In this document: positions 51,501-64,000 of the stretch, one piece after another
Numbering within the stretch: the stretch's first letter is position 1
Layout: every line of letters begins with the position of its first letter
From: Hansfordia pulvinata
Taxonomy: Eukaryota > Ascomycota > Sordariomycetes > Xylariales
DNA length: 64,000 nucleotides
Reading direction: 5' to 3'
Assembly (NCBI GenBank): GCA_006538405.1
Contig: BJKQ01000001.1
Location: 2,170,001 to 2,234,000, forward strand
Notes under the pieces: model-generated
Seen by the model: only the letters and a program-made list of their open reading frames with translations
Told to the model about the DNA's origin: nothing
The model's database searches: none
Made by a program: the position numbers and the translations under genes

Positions 51501-54500
51501 TGAGCCGCGCGAAGCTCACCGGTGCTAAGGTGGTGGGGCCGGAGTCAATCAAACTCAATGCTGGGTTGGCAAGGCCGAGTCCTTCTCCAGGGCTCCAGGG
51601 AAGGGCAGGGCGACTGTCCACGGGGTCGCGTTTGAGTTGCCGGGTTCAGCTTGTGCGAGCGGGGCCTCTCCTTCTCTTCTTTTTTTTTTCTCGCTGGCTC
51701 TTTTTTTTTTTTTTGGGTCGTAGCTGCCTGGTGACTAGCGAGCGTCCTGCTCTCCCGGGGTTGGGCCCAAGGGAAACCGGGAGCGCTGAAGTGAGACAGG
51801 CGGCTTGTTTGGGCGTGGGCGGCGACAAGCAAGACAATCCCAAGGCCAAGCTGGGGGAGGGGAACGACGCGGATGCGCACAATGTGGATGTGGATAGATG
51901 GAGATGGGGTAAGTACGGCAGGTAGCAGGCAGGCTGGAGGAGGTATGAACGGGGAGGGATGGATGGATGGAGATCGTCCCGGCCGTACGATACGATGCGT
52001 GCCGTCCAGCCAACCAGCCAGCCAGTATTGAACGTGACGTTAGCCGACTCGACTCAACTGGAACCTCAGCTCACCGTATTCCAGTTCCGCCCGTGGCGTC
52101 GCCGGTGTGCAGGCAAGAACACGTGCGTGTACGAGCAACCCGGGAGGAAGGAAGCACGGAGGGTGAGATCGTGTGCAAGTCCGGTAGGGGTTTGATGCTG
52201 TCCGCCGGCCAGCACAACGCAGATCGGAAGCTGGGCAGGGCAGGGACGAGCGGCTGAGAGAGGATGAGGAGGGGTGGATGGGGAGGAGCAGGAAAAGATC
52301 AATAATCAGTGTCAACCGAGCATCCAATACACCCAGCGACGCAATGTCGGCGTGTCGACCGTGGTTGCAGTGAGGTCAGGTAGGTGGTAGTGGGTTTCTG
52401 GTGTGCGCGGAGGTGAGGGTATCGCCGCAATAGTAGGTAACAAGCCGCACCGGTAAACGAGGCTGACAAATGGTTCGATGAACAAATGAATCAGTAGTAA
52501 ACCGCAGCAGCGCCGACTGAGCCTAGGCACAATGGCCGCGCCTGTTCAAGTCGCCGATGATTTCTTGCGGCGCAAAAGTGTCGCGGACGCGGGCGCAGAT
52601 GCTGCAGGCGGCACATGCAGCAGCAGCAGAAACAAGCAGGGAGCGGCAGCAAGGCGAGACGAGGCGAGGCGAGACAGCTAGAGCGAGAGGTTGCGATGGC
52701 GATGGTGGACAGTGTCTCGAACAGCTCCGTGTTGGTGGTTTGCCGCTCGTGGTCCCAGGCAGCGAAAACGAAGCAGCGCAGCAGCTTCGCGCGCGACGAC
52801 GCCGCCGGGGTCTACGGGTACTAATGTACTCGCACTGCCAGGCCTTGCCTCGTGGCGTGGCGGTCCCCACCCGTGCCAACTACCCTCTGCCCTGCCTGTG
52901 CCACGCGTTGCAAACCGCCGCCGCGGCCTGACCGCCCTAGAATTTTCGCAAGCGTGCCAGGACGAGATTGGATCCGCCCTGCGTCCCTGAGCACCGCGAG
53001 GCCCGGAATGGCCCCTGCGCCCTCGCCCGACGCCGCCTCCAGGCCGCTCGCGGGTGCGGTGGTGGCACGTCGGCCCCTGCAAGAGCCCTGCGCACGCCCT
53101 GCAGAGCCAGTGCCCTTCACCAGTGCGCTGCCTGTGCGACACCAACTGCAGAAGCGGTGCGCCCCCTCCATTCTCTCCAGGCGCGCCACCCACCGCCAGA
53201 GCCGCCCAATGCATTTGGTTTTGGGGGGGGGTACATGGGTACCTACCTAATTGACCTGGGGGAGCCGAGAGGCTATCGTGGGCCAATCATGGCTGTGCTA
53301 GACGGCCCCGCCGCGTTGCGGTTGGGCAGCAGCCCCGGCTCGACTCCGCCCCGCACCGGGCGCATAGTGGACGTGCGTCTGGAGCATGTGCACATTGCTG
53401 CCAGCATGGATCAATCTCGCAATCAATAATACCGCCGCCAGGCCAATAATCCAAGAGATACCTCGACAAGTACTCGAACAGTGGCGGCGGATGGGCGAAC
53501 GGAAGGATGGCCTCATCTGGCCCCCTCCCCCAGTCCAGTTGCTCACGCCCGGCTCAGCTCTGCAGCCAGACATCCATGGCGGTTGACTACATTGGTATAT
53601 GCACATGCAAATGCGGTCGGTTTGGCGCAGTCAGCGAGGCGGCATCTACGGAGTACTCGCAGTCGGTAGTAGTAGGTGAGGCCTCGAACGGGTCACGGCG
53701 TACGGATGCCAGCTCCAGCTCGGCAGCGCGAGGCCTTGCTTTGCCTTGACGGCGCCCGAGCCCCCCTCTCTTCTGCTGAGGCTGTTCCCCCACGCGCTCT
53801 GGCTGAATGTGCGTCACCGCTGACGGCCGTGAGCGTCTGTGCTGGCGCCTCGAAGAACGCACACTGGGCACGACGTTTTCTTTTGGAGGGGCTTGCCCAC
53901 TTGCTCGTCCGGTCCCCAGAAAAGCCCCCCCTCCTTCTAGAAGAGGACTCTACAGCCTTCTACCGAGTGGTATCCGCAGCTTCTGAGGACAATAAACTGG
54001 GGCCCAACGCCAAAATAGCCACCTGTCGCACGCACACACTCGCGCTTCTTGCCTGCAGCCCGCCCCGTTGCCCCTAGCGGCCCAGACTTGGACCTCTAGC
54101 CTGTCTGTCTGTCGTTGATTTCAGGAACAGGAATGGAAAGCTGCTCGCTCCCGCCAGGCCGAGCACTAAGTCGGGGTTAATCCTCCGATTAAGCTATGAG
54201 CTAGGTACAGTAGGTATGTGCCAGCTCTCTGCACCTGACTTGCTGTCTGCCTGCCCACCCACGGCGCTCCATCGATGTCGCACATGTGCGTGTACTCGTA
54301 CCATTGATCGATTGAGGCATTGTGCCGGCGGGCCCCCCAAGCAGGCGCGTGATGGACTGGCTGCTAACGTACGTACTTACTGAGTATATGCACACCAAGA
54401 ACAGGAGCGCAGGTACATCTACAGTACGGTAGCCCGAGTCCAGCCGCCGTCGATATGGGTCTGCGACTGCCCCAGCCGTGATGACAGAGTGCAGCGAGTT

Positions 54501-57055
54501 GAAGTGACGTGATGTAGTGCAGTACGGAGTAAAAGGGAAGGTTCGGTCCTGCGGAGTGACTCCCATCCCCATGCAATCTTGCATTGGTTGCCCGTGGCAG
54601 GGAGGCGTGGGAGGGTAGGTACGGAGTACGAGTACTTACTGCGCCTGGGACGAGTCTCTTCTCCTTCGACCGCCTCCTTGCGGCGCATTGTTTTCGCGTA
54701 CGAGAGTTCCGACACGAGTACTGGTACCCCCCGTCGCACGTTCAACATCCATCCCACGTTCTGCCACGCCTCGTCTGCCCCGCGCCCCCTGCTCATCTTC
54801 GTCTTCCCAGCCTCGCCGCGCAGCAAATGAATGTGGCCCCTTTCGAAGACTCAACCATCCGCCGGTCCGCCAACCTACCCGGCAGCCAACGCAGTGAGTG
54901 TCATCGGTCCTGGCGCCAAATGCCCACAGACCCCTGCGCTTCGCAGAGCACGGGGTTCCCGAATTGGCCGCGCTCACGAGAAACGACCGCTGCACGGACC
55001 GACCGCTGGCCGCCCGCTGGTCCGCCACTTTGCAGCCCCTCTCTTTGCCAGTGGGGGCTGGGCCAGCGCGGCCAGCCAATCAGCAAACTCCACTGCAGTC
55101 AGATGACTGTGTGCGGCTTCGATTCGGCATCTCCTCCTCGTCCTCCTCCTCCGCTCATCGTGTGTGACGCCATCCCTGCCATGGCCAGCACCCCTGTGCG
55201 TCAGAAAACGTTCGGAACCGCGGCCATGGGTCGGCTCGGTCCCTGTCGCGCCCATAATTGAGCGCCCCTCCAAGTGCGCCTCGTGCTGGCTGACAATGCC
55301 GTTGCATGCGGGCCGTCCTCCCAATCTAGTCTACGAGGCACCACTTTGGCCCGTGGCTTGCGGAGTGCCTGTGGGCTATCCTGACCGCCCAGCACCGCCC
55401 GACCCCGGCGGCTGGGAACAGGCCCGGAGGAGTTACTCAGTACGGGCGCGCGTACGTGTCTGGTGCCAGCATTCGGGGTCTCGGCTGGTGATCTCTATTG
55501 GCAAGATCCAGTGCTCACCAGGGGTGCCGGCCGGGATCAAGCTGGGGGCCTGCCGCCCTCGTCGTGCACAATCTCATCCTACTGCCGGATAGGGTTCACT
55601 GCAGAGATGCGATATCACCTTTTCACCATTAAGTACCCACCACGGCGGCTCACGTGCAAAGCGTGCGCCACGTCCTGCGGCTCCCGCCATCTTGCAACTT
55701 GGAGACTGTTTGCCAGTCGAAGCATTGTGCATCCAAACCCTGCCCATGCTCGGCCCACCCGCCGTCAGAACTAACTCGGCCTGGCGAGATCCAGCTTCGC
55801 CCCAGCACGGATGCCCGGGTTAATATACGCAAATACCACCATTTAGGGGTTGGCTAAAAGAGTCCACAGACCCGGGCGACTCTGTGATTTGGCCGTCTAC
55901 CCTGTCGATGACGGTGATAGCAGCATCTCAACAGGCCTCCCCTGGTCATCTCGATCTCACCTGCCCTCACCATTCACCACTCCTGGATTCCCACGGATGG
56001 ACAAGGCATGGCTCTTTTCGTCGACACACATCAGAGTAATCATTCAGCCCTGCCCTTGCCGCTCCGAGACTCCGACTGCAGCACCTCGTGATCTGGCAAA
56101 TGTAGGAATTTGGCCAATCGCTTTCAGCTGTGCCGCCTTATGCTCGGCAATCCTGATACGATCTGACACCTTTCACCTCAGCTGCCTCGACATGTGCGGG
56201 CGTCTTGGATAAGCTGACGTAACCGGGAATCTGAACGCGGGTGCGCGCAGCATGCACATGGCCGTTATCTCCACCAGCCGACCGCCGCGGGTCTGACATT
56301 GGATGCAAGACGACGAGTAGGGCTGTTCTGGCGAGATTTACAGGGCGGCGCGAACCCCTTGCTTCGCCGCCTCCCTAGGAGTGGAAGAAAGGAAACCCGA
56401 TGCATCCGCACAAACAACCCAGCAAGCATTGGCATCTCCGGGGAGCTTCCGGTGATGTGCACGCGTCTGACGTCGTTGAGTGGGAGACGGCGCAGGGTCT
56501 TTCGCCGTGACGAGCGTGCAAACCCACGGCCCCGGCCGAGAAGTACGAGTACTCATCCCCATATGCATCTCCCGAACCACTACCCGTATGGTCAGAGCCA
56601 TGTCAGATGGGTCTTGATTTACGGGAAAGCCACCCATCAAGTGCGACATACGAGAGTTTTTTTAGCCCCGTTCCCTTCAGGTTCCCGGCCCGGCTGGAGG
56701 ATGGGGCGTGACAGATTACCAAGTGGCCGGTACGCGTTTCTTCTTTGCAACGTTCGGGAAGCTACTCGTACGATGCACGGGCGGGCAAGACGAAAGAGAG
56801 AAGCTCCAAGCAGAATTTTCTGCTAGCCTGTACTAAAATTTTAGCTTCCGTACCAGCTCCATCCTCTGTGCTCAATCCAGGCACATGGCGCCCACGCGCG
56901 CTGTGGATCCGTTTCATTTAGACGCTTGATCACCCCTGCACGTACTCGTTCGTACTCGTTGTTCATTTTGTCTTGCGGGAGAAAGCCGCGGTGAACGGCC
57001 TCGCTGGACTGCTTCACAGAGTGGCGTCTGGGGAACTCGTGCCTATGACGCCCCT

Positions 57056-57073
57056 CCCCCCCCCCCCCCCCCC
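57056..57073 (+). repeat. Poly-C tract, 18 bases
   Basis: An uninterrupted C18 in non-coding DNA, preceded by CCCCT. Confidence 0.95.
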
Positions 57074-58209
57074 TCTTCTTTTTCCGAGTTGAAGATTAGG
57101 TGGGACGGAAGACAACTTCCGAAACAGACCGCCGAAGAGGTGAAGCTTGCGATGATGTCGTTCAGCCAGTATGTGCTCCGTAAATTGGACACTTTCACCA
57201 CTCAACAACGCCGGAGCACGGACGACAGTACCCATACGGGTTTGCTGTAAAATGAGAAGTTGGTATTTTTGTATTCGTTTCTTTCCTCTACGGAGTACAG
57301 CATGGCCTATCTGGGATCAAGGGGGCTGCCAAGGAGTACGAGTACAACCCTCCTGCCAACCCCATAGCACGCACAAGCCTTCATTACTCGTACGACGGGA
57401 AGCATCAGTTCATCTTTACGGGTAGACCAGGCCCCTGGACAGATCTGTCCGCGGCAAGGAAGACGGATGACAATAGCAATCACAATAACAAATGACGGTC
57501 AGAAACGAGCGATCCATCTCTGCCGGGTCGGTGGGCCGACTGTACTCGTACAGGTGCTCATGTCCCTGGACGGGTACGGAGCCCTCCTTATTACGTGCAT
57601 GGACCCTGTGCCGGGTTCATTTGGAGGCAACAGAAGTACGCGTACGGATAGGTAGAACAAGTCACGAGTATGTCTTGCTTCCAGAAGACAGGAGGCGGCG
57701 CAACGGTGAGCTGGGGCGGCGCTTCCGAACCAGGCCCACCCAACGGGTGCAGTAGAGCAACCCAGCAATCCGGTTCGTAAGATGGGGCCATCCATCACCA
57801 GCCTTCCAGATTCAATCTGCCGCCAAGAAATTACAGTTCTGCGAGGAATCGAAGCCCTGTACGTGCGGTTCATGCGGAAAGGGTGTCCGTCGGCTCTTCC
57901 TTCCAGAAGCTCGCCATCTGCCGAGCCGCCTGCCTGCCCCCTTTCCCATCAGAACCCACTGCCGCCACCGGATTTCACCATCAGTGCGTATCAGAGTTGC
58001 ATCCGCCTCGTGCCACGGGCAGGTCTTCAACGGCACGATGATAGAACAGGCAAGCCCTTCGTGGACGTGAATCCTCAATGGTGTGTTTGGTCGGCTAATA
58101 AAAGAAACAGGTCGGTCGATTGGGCCTGGGCGCTGGGGAGACCACAGAGGGATCCAGCCGCTCAGGAGTTCTTCCTGCTACGATGGTGGCTCGCCCGATG
58201 GGCTCGTGA

Positions 58210-58232
58210 GGGGGGGGGGGGGGGGGGGGGGG
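58210..58232 (+). repeat. Poly-G tract, 23 bases
   Basis: An uninterrupted G23 in non-coding DNA. Confidence 0.95.
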
Positions 58233-61139
58233 TCGGTTAGGTGGGGAGCACGGACCGGTGAAGACTATTGTCGGCGACTGGCGCGCTTTGACCATGGGTC
58301 AGACACGCCGTCTGTCTGCGCCGCCCCGTACAACATGAACTCGACAAAGATGGAAGATTGTGTGGGAACAAAAGAAAAGAGAGAGAGAGAAAATCATCGC
58401 AAAGTCATGATGATCCGCAACGGTGCGTGGGCGGCGGAGGCGCCGAGAGCTAGCTCAGAAACCGACCTCTGGCCATGCCAGGCACACCCAGGCAGATAGA
58501 CAGGTGGACCGACAACCAGACGAGCGGTGTTGATCTTCCCAGGGATTGGGCTGGGAGAGGCAGACCCTGCGAGGGTGTGAGTGGTGGCCAGCTCATGCAA
58601 CCAGCTTGACGTGTCGTGCGTGACAAGCTAGCTGCCACCTGTCGATGCGCAGAGCCTCGTCCGCCTGGGATGACGGGGCTGTCCATCTCATGTGCGCCAT
58701 CCGCCCGCCCAATCGCTCTCCAGGGCTGGCTGCCGCGCCTCCAGCAAATAGCGTTCGCGAAATGCGCGGGGCCTCGGGTTGCGGTGGCGCCCGACCAGCT
58801 CGCCGGGTCGAGTCGCGGCCAGCTGGTCACTCGATCAGCTTGCTGGAGCCTCACCACATTCATATTATGGACGATACTGTCACCAAAGTTATGAGGTTGC
58901 CACTGGGTCACCCAGATTGAGGGTGTGTATGCCCCGTGTCGCCCCGTGGAGCGAGTGTCGGGACAGCCGGCCGGACAAGAATAGAAGCCTACCGGCGCCG
59001 GGCCAGGCTTGGCGCTAATGGGAATTGGCTGCTCTTCTGGGTTTGGCTGGGCCGTTGATGAGGTGTCGAGTGGGCAAGACTGATGTCAACTTCCATTCAC
59101 CGGTCAAGCGGCCCCATCCATCCGACCGGGAACGACTGATTGTGATGCCGGGGCCATTCTTGGGCCGGGCCAGATTTATCGCAGGTAGGTACACATCTGG
59201 AGTCCGTTGCGAAAGAAAAGGAGACGGGCGCGTCGGCGTGGTGGTCGTGGTCGCGTCGATGATAAGATACCGGCCCTATTGACCCGAGCTTGGACGAGGA
59301 TGGCCTGTTGAGTTGCTCTTTGTGTCAGATGATTACCAGTGAGGACGGTCATCCAATACCACTGACGGTATAGGTCAATATGGGGAACCTGGATGGGACT
59401 TTGTGGCTGTATGATGCGACGCAGTCGGATTCGCGGCCAGCCATGTGGTGAGAGGGCCGTGTATCGTAGCTGTGTCGGGTGGGCAACTCTCGCAACGTGG
59501 GCTGCCTGTTAGAAGGTCTGCTGCCGCTTCCTTCCTGGTCCTCGAATCTTGTCAGTCTTCATATGGCGCAGGGTGCGACCCTTGTCTGCCGGGGCTCGAC
59601 TGAGCTTTTTTGGTGAACATGCTCGAGTTGGAGAGGCGACAGATTCAAAGTTGGCTTGATAGTACGAGTACCTGAGAGAGGTTGCCCTCGGAGGCAGCGA
59701 GGTGCTCCAGAGATGGACACTGCCCGTGATTCTAGCGGGCGACTTCTGTCCCGTGGCAGTGAAGGTACTTCGGATGACATGCGATCCCAAAGAGTAATGC
59801 CTACCACCTGGCACTCAGCTGATAGGCGCGGAGGTAGGCCCGGACAGCTGGTCGAGTCACCCCGCGCGACTGCGGCCCAGTGCCAGTCCTCCCCGGGGTA
59901 TCGACGTGATTTCAGTCCCGCGCTGCCTGACCCTGGTTGGCCAATCCTTAACTGCCGGTCGGGCTACACTATCGGTAGGTACTGTTTGTGCTCCCTGATG
60001 CCGGCACTCAAGCTTACCGGCTAACACAGACGAGGAAATGCAGACGAGGCATGGCATGCCCATGACCGGGCTTTCGTACGGCACACACGGACGCACGCAT
60101 AGCAGCCGTCCGTCGCGGCAAACCCTCGTCTCGTACTCGCAGGATCAGCATTCCCTGTTCACTCGGACGCATACGACAGGATAGGACCGCAAGCGCAGGG
60201 CTGGCGGAGCCGGGTACGAAACCCGTCGTGCGGTTGATCCAACGGGGGGCATATATCGTCTTGGGACCACCTCGTCAGCCGAGGTACGAGTCCTGATACT
60301 GGTGGGACACACACTAACTATTACTACTCGTATTGCAGGGAGACACGAAGGCTTTCGGTGCCTCTCGCTTCGCTTCACGAGCATGTACTCGTACAAGAAG
60401 GGTCGTGCTGTTGGCCAGCCCCCCCGGAGGCCCCTGGCGCATGCAGCGTGCGCGCAACGTTGGCGACGTCCCATCACATATCACACTCGAGGTTCCGGCC
60501 TGGATGAGCGGCACCGGAAGGCGGCAGGGTCCAAGAAAGAACGCGGAGCCCTACGAGTTGAGTACCCGTACCCGTACAGGCCCACGGCCTTGCCGCTCGT
60601 GGGTGCGGGCCAGCCGGGCCTTTGGCCTCCCTCTCCGTCAGCACGTCGGGGCGCCGTCTCTGGCCTCTGGCCGTCCGCCCTTCCCACTGACCTACCTTAC
60701 CTATCCTCTTGCATGGATGGGTGCCAGCCAACATTGACAGACAACCTAATTAATGACCTCCGTTCGCATGGTGGTCCACAGTCCCTGCTTCCATCGACTC
60801 AAGAAAGATCACTCGGCATTTCCACTGGCGCCACGACAACGAGTACAATGACCATTGCATGGGACGAGCGGCGCAGCGGCGGCCAGGCCGCGCTAACCAG
60901 ATCCAAGGTTTTCTATGGGCCGGCGCGCTCTAGTCGTTGTGCTCTCCTACAGTGGCTGCATCCGGTCAGGAATCCGGTGAAGGGTCTGGTCCACTTGTCC
61001 ACCAAGAGACGTGCCTGAATGGCCAGTCCGCCGTCATCTGTCGCCTGTCCCTCACGTCGTCCTTTGCCCGCGTTGGAGACCTGGCTAAGATTTGCCGGCC
61101 GTCCCAAGGACACAGGCCGAGTCGGCCTGACTTGTTGGC

Positions 61140-61215
61140 TGTTTGACTGCTTGCTTGCCTGCCTGCCTGCCTGCCTGTTTGCTTGCTTGATTGATTGCTT
61201 GTTGGTCTGCTCGTC
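61140..61215 (+). repeat. Imperfect TTGC/CTGC tetranucleotide repeat
   Basis: About 19 tetranucleotide units (TTGC, CTGC, TTGA variants), upstream of the kinase-like gene. A similar shorter run lies at 10916-10950, upstream of the fucosyltransferase-like gene. Confidence 0.85.
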
Positions 61216-61722
61216 TGCTTGCTGGCTTTCGAGTACGTGCCTGACGCTGCCCGACCTGAAGAGTGTGCGACCGTTTCGCCGGATGAGGGGGGAGACCGCA
61301 CGAAGAGGAAAAGAACCACGCCACCCCTCCTTCGTCCAACGTGACGCGACGCGCAGCAGCAACAGCTGTGCAAATTCGCTTTTGAGCTGGCTTGCAGTCA
61401 GCAACCAACACTGAAGCGAAGCCCTCACCCCGCATGAGCGTTTGCGCACGATACAGGACCCAGCCGCCGTCGGTTTCGACCAAGACCTACAAGCGACGGC
61501 GTCCAACGTCGACCCCCCAGCCAGGCCTCTCTCGCCGTATGTCCGGCTTCGTCAAACAGGGTTGCCCCCTCGGTTTCAGCGGCCGGCCGCCCCTCTACTG
61601 CTGGTGAAATCGACGACATATCTACCGCTCCCAGCTCGCGATTCCGTGCGCCCTGGCTCTCCTGGTCTGGTCATGTCATTTTCCAGAAGACGAACCAACG
61701 CCCCCGAGTATTGTCTCCAGTT

Positions 61723-63465
61723 ATGGACTTGTCGTACAAGGTCATAGCAGATGTTGTTCACCCGACAGCAGCCTTTTCTCACCTCACGCAGCGGGAATGG
61801 GCACCCGAGGAAGCCCCCGATGGCTCTGCGCAGTCCACGGCCGACCTATGGGACGACTCCGATCTGAACCCAAAGAACAGGATTGACAGTCTCGACCTGC
61901 CGGCTGAGCCTCTATGGCGAGTCGACGGCTGCGCCGGCCTCGGGACCCAGTTCTACATGGTACCCCTTTTCATGGCCCAAGTCCCCCCTATGCGAATCGA
62001 CGTTTTCGTACCCGAAAAACAGCCCCTGGCCGTCAGGAGGCAGCTGGATCTCAACGTGGCTTTCCACACCAAAGACGCCCATCGCCTCGCCAAGCTCAAG
62101 ATCGTTCCGTACATCATCCGAGCCATGCAATTTTGGACATTGACAGAGTTCCCGGACCTCGCAGCTTTCGAACGCTTCTATAGGGATGTCCCTTTCGGCT
62201 CGCGTTTGGTCCTGGACAGCTTGGCGTCCAATCCGCACCAGGTCAAGATCAAACCTGCCCTGAACTACCACCTCGAGTGGCAGCTGCTTAGCCTGCCCGA
62301 ATTGACGAGATTTTGGGGTGCGGATTTCGAATTCCCCCGGATCATCGATTTCTGGGACATCCACGTGCTCCGCGTCTTGCACGACAGTGTTTCTGTGGTC
62401 AGGTTCGAGGGAGAATTGTTCATTTTCAAGGCCTTGACTAGTGGCCCCAGGTTCTTGTATCATGAGCTGAAAACCTTGTGCACGATCAAGCCCCACCGAA
62501 ACATTGTGGCCCGGCCAGTTCACATTGTTCGAAAGGTCTGCAAGTTTGGCGACAAGAAGGCCATTGTTGGCTTCACCACGGTCTACCATGCCAACGGCGG
62601 TCTCAGAGACAGACTGCCGCAGCTACGCCTCAGCAATCAACTTGAGCTCCGAGACCAGATCAAGTGGTGCATTCAGCTGGCCACGGCGCTCATACACCTG
62701 AAGACGGAAAACCGAACATACTACCCGGATCTCCGCTTGGACAACATGGTGCTCAACCAATTCATGTGGGTCGTCATGGTCGACTTCGAACAGAGGGGCG
62801 TCTGGTGCGAGTTTGCAGCCCCTGAAGTCAACTTCATCGAGTATGTGCGCATGTTGGCCGTCGACGAGGATCTGCCGCCGGAGATCCAGGACAAGTATAG
62901 TGGCCGGATGCGAAAGCTGAACCCAGACTTTGAGTCGTTGGAGCTGGACCGGTACATGAACCCCGAACAGGGCTTCAACACGGCCTGGATTGCTCTGAGT
63001 ACGGAGGAGCAAGAGGCTGCGGAGGTGTACATGCTGGGCCGGGTGATCTGGTGCATCTTCGAGGGGGTGAGCGGGCCTCAGAAAGCCGCAGTGTGGTCTT
63101 CATACGAATGCGAATCGGACCTGGAGTTTCCGGAATTTGTGCGGACGCCGCCGGCCATCAGAGACCTGGTCAGCCGATGCACCCGGGGCAGTCGGCGGAC
63201 ACTAAGCTCGACAGTCACGAGAGGGCGCGGCCAGTTGGTTCTCCAAGGCGGCAGCAGCAGCCAGCAGAACGATGGCTGCATCAAAGAAGCGGCCCGTGTT
63301 TTCTGGCAAGAAGAACTGGCGGCGGCAGAAGAGTTCTTGGACACAAGAGATGCTGAAAGGCAGCGTGGCGAGAGGACCGAGAACTACTTCAACCGGCCCA
63401 GTCTCGAGGAGGCCCTGAGGTGTCTCGAGCAGTTCAGAGATACTTTGGGCGAGGGTGTCGCCTAG
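61723..63465 (+). CDS. Divergent protein-kinase-like protein, possible pseudokinase
   Basis: A 580-aa intact open frame from ATG 61723 (MDLSYKVIADVV); the frame is open a few codons further upstream, but without an ATG. The N-terminal 200 residues have no domain I know. The middle resembles a protein kinase with eroded motifs. A lysine in FIFKAL (236) sits at the ATP-lysine position, and no glycine-rich loop is visible before it. YPDLRLDNMVL (Asp336) replaces the HRD loop, MVDFEQ (Asp354) replaces DFG, and APE (366-368) follows after only about a dozen residues, so the activation loop is almost absent. A long acidic insert and a helical tail (ALRCLEQFRDTL) end the protein. This pattern matches fungal kinase-like proteins of unknown role. 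Catalytic competence is doubtful. No frameshift is seen. Confidence 0.7.
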   Translation: MDLSYKVIADVVHPTAAFSHLTQREWAPEEAPDGSAQSTADLWDDSDLNPKNRIDSLDLPAEPLWRVDGCAGLGTQFYMVPLFMAQVPPMRIDVFVPEKQPLAVRRQLDLNVAFHTKDAHRLAKLKIVPYIIRAMQFWTLTEFPDLAAFERFYRDVPFGSRLVLDSLASNPHQVKIKPALNYHLEWQLLSLPELTRFWGADFEFPRIIDFWDIHVLRVLHDSVSVVRFEGELFIFKALTSGPRFLYHELKTLCTIKPHRNIVARPVHIVRKVCKFGDKKAIVGFTTVYHANGGLRDRLPQLRLSNQLELRDQIKWCIQLATALIHLKTENRTYYPDLRLDNMVLNQFMWVVMVDFEQRGVWCEFAAPEVNFIEYVRMLAVDEDLPPEIQDKYSGRMRKLNPDFESLELDRYMNPEQGFNTAWIALSTEEQEAAEVYMLGRVIWCIFEGVSGPQKAAVWSSYECESDLEFPEFVRTPPAIRDLVSRCTRGSRRTLSSTVTRGRGQLVLQGGSSSQQNDGCIKEAARVFWQEELAAAEEFLDTRDAERQRGERTENYFNRPSLEEALRCLEQFRDTLGEGVA

Positions 63466-64000
63466 GAATTGGCTTGAGCTGTTCAAATCGGCGAACAAAG
63501 GCTATCGTTCGGGGTTAGAGCCGGGGCATTCGCCATGATCCCGCCTCGATGTAGCCCGAGCTGCAAGAGTCCAGGAGAGATTCTGCGCACCAATGGCTAG
63601 CCCCATCGCCTGAGTTTCGATATTCAGGAAAAGCATGCCTCACTCGGCTCGCTATCCGAAGACGCCAATTGGCCCCGGTCTGGTTCTTGCTGAGTGCTTA
63701 GGACGCGTCGGTACGTTTGGGCTAGCTACCACAGTGAGGACAGGTCAACTCACGAGGCTCGACAAGAGTTCCAGTTGGCAGAATATACAATGTCATCAAA
63801 GTCTTGCGGAGATTGTAATTCTCTCTCTCTCTTTCCTTGAGTTTATTAGTGCAATGTCGTGCTGCGCGCATTCTGCCTGCTGATATTTACCCTTTCGATT
63901 AAGAGTGTTAAGAAACGCTCATTTCTTCAACAAGCACCCTGGAGGCTTTCTCCAGCGCAGGTCAAGTATGCCTCCTTGCTATAACAGGCCCATTGCCGCT
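63466..64000. other. Downstream region of the kinase-like gene, window edge
   Basis: About 530 bases with a short CT run at 63821-63832 and AT-richer sequence at 63870-63920. Nothing recognisable as a gene before the window ends. Confidence 0.4.

Larger units (their letters stand above)
51501..61440. other. 10-kb gene-poor region
   Basis: I found no gene I can support. It contains T9-T12 runs at 51680-51715, C18 at 57056-57073, G23 at 58210-58232, AATAAAAG near 58098, imperfect TTGC/CTGC tetranucleotide repeats at 61140-61215, and TACTCGTA-type octamers near 54292, 54627, 56545, 56763, 57335, 57383, 57543, 59661, 60323 and 60383. Frames on both strands are Arg/Pro/Ala-rich, as expected by chance in GC-rich DNA. 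A multi-exon gene without a familiar domain could be missed. Confidence 0.45.

Overview
The window looks like nuclear DNA from a filamentous ascomycete, most likely a Sordariomycete and possibly Hypocreales. It is GC-rich. Genes are split by short GT..AG introns (about 50-130 nt, one near 330 nt), and the products are fungal: a Kip2/KipA-type kinesin, CYP51 of the CYP51B type, a fungal zinc-cluster regulator and a DUF3074 protein. There are no rRNA genes, recognisable transposon proteins, CRISPR arrays or bacterial operons. I can support eight protein genes. The rest is long non-coding sequence, so gene density is low (about one per 8 kb).

Layout. 0.5-5.3 kb: kinesin-7 (KipA-like), plus strand, behind a long pyrimidine-rich leader. 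5.3-10.5 kb: no gene recognised. 11.7-13.6 kb: type II membrane fucosyltransferase-like protein, plus. It converges on valyl-tRNA synthetase (14.5-18.0 kb, minus), which has an in-frame, ATG-less, mitochondrial-type leader. 19.4-21.0 kb: DUF3074 protein, minus. 23.8-25.4 kb: CYP51, minus. 29.3-29.8 kb: small secreted cysteine-free protein, plus. 29.8-42.2 kb: no gene, many microsatellites. 42.2-44.1 kb: five-exon TauD/TfdA-like dioxygenase, minus. 47.7-50.5 kb: seven-exon Zn2Cys6 regulator, minus. 50.5-61.7 kb: no gene recognised. 61.7-63.5 kb: divergent protein-kinase-like protein, plus. The genes do not form an evident pathway or biosynthetic cluster; they look like unrelated housekeeping and accessory genes set in large spacers.

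Two window-wide signals stand out. First, five of the eight genes carry six apparent single-base deletions, and the kinesin probably carries a seventh. In the four genes whose whole exon structure I could total (CYP51, valyl-tRNA synthetase, the dioxygenase and the zinc-cluster regulator), adding back exactly the inferred number of bases makes each coding length a multiple of three. Most sites lie in short C or G runs. This is best explained by residual indel errors of an unpolished assembly, not by a block of pseudogenes. Second, the octamer TACTCGTA (reverse complement TACGAGTA) occurs about 45-50 times by eye, where chance predicts about two. Every copy I placed is intergenic or intronic and none is in an exon. 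It overlaps a larger family of palindromic GAGTACTC and GGAGTACTCC words. A second word family, TAGGTACCTA and its parts, is also over-represented in the spacers. I found no clearly new multi-gene system; the motif family is the most unusual feature.
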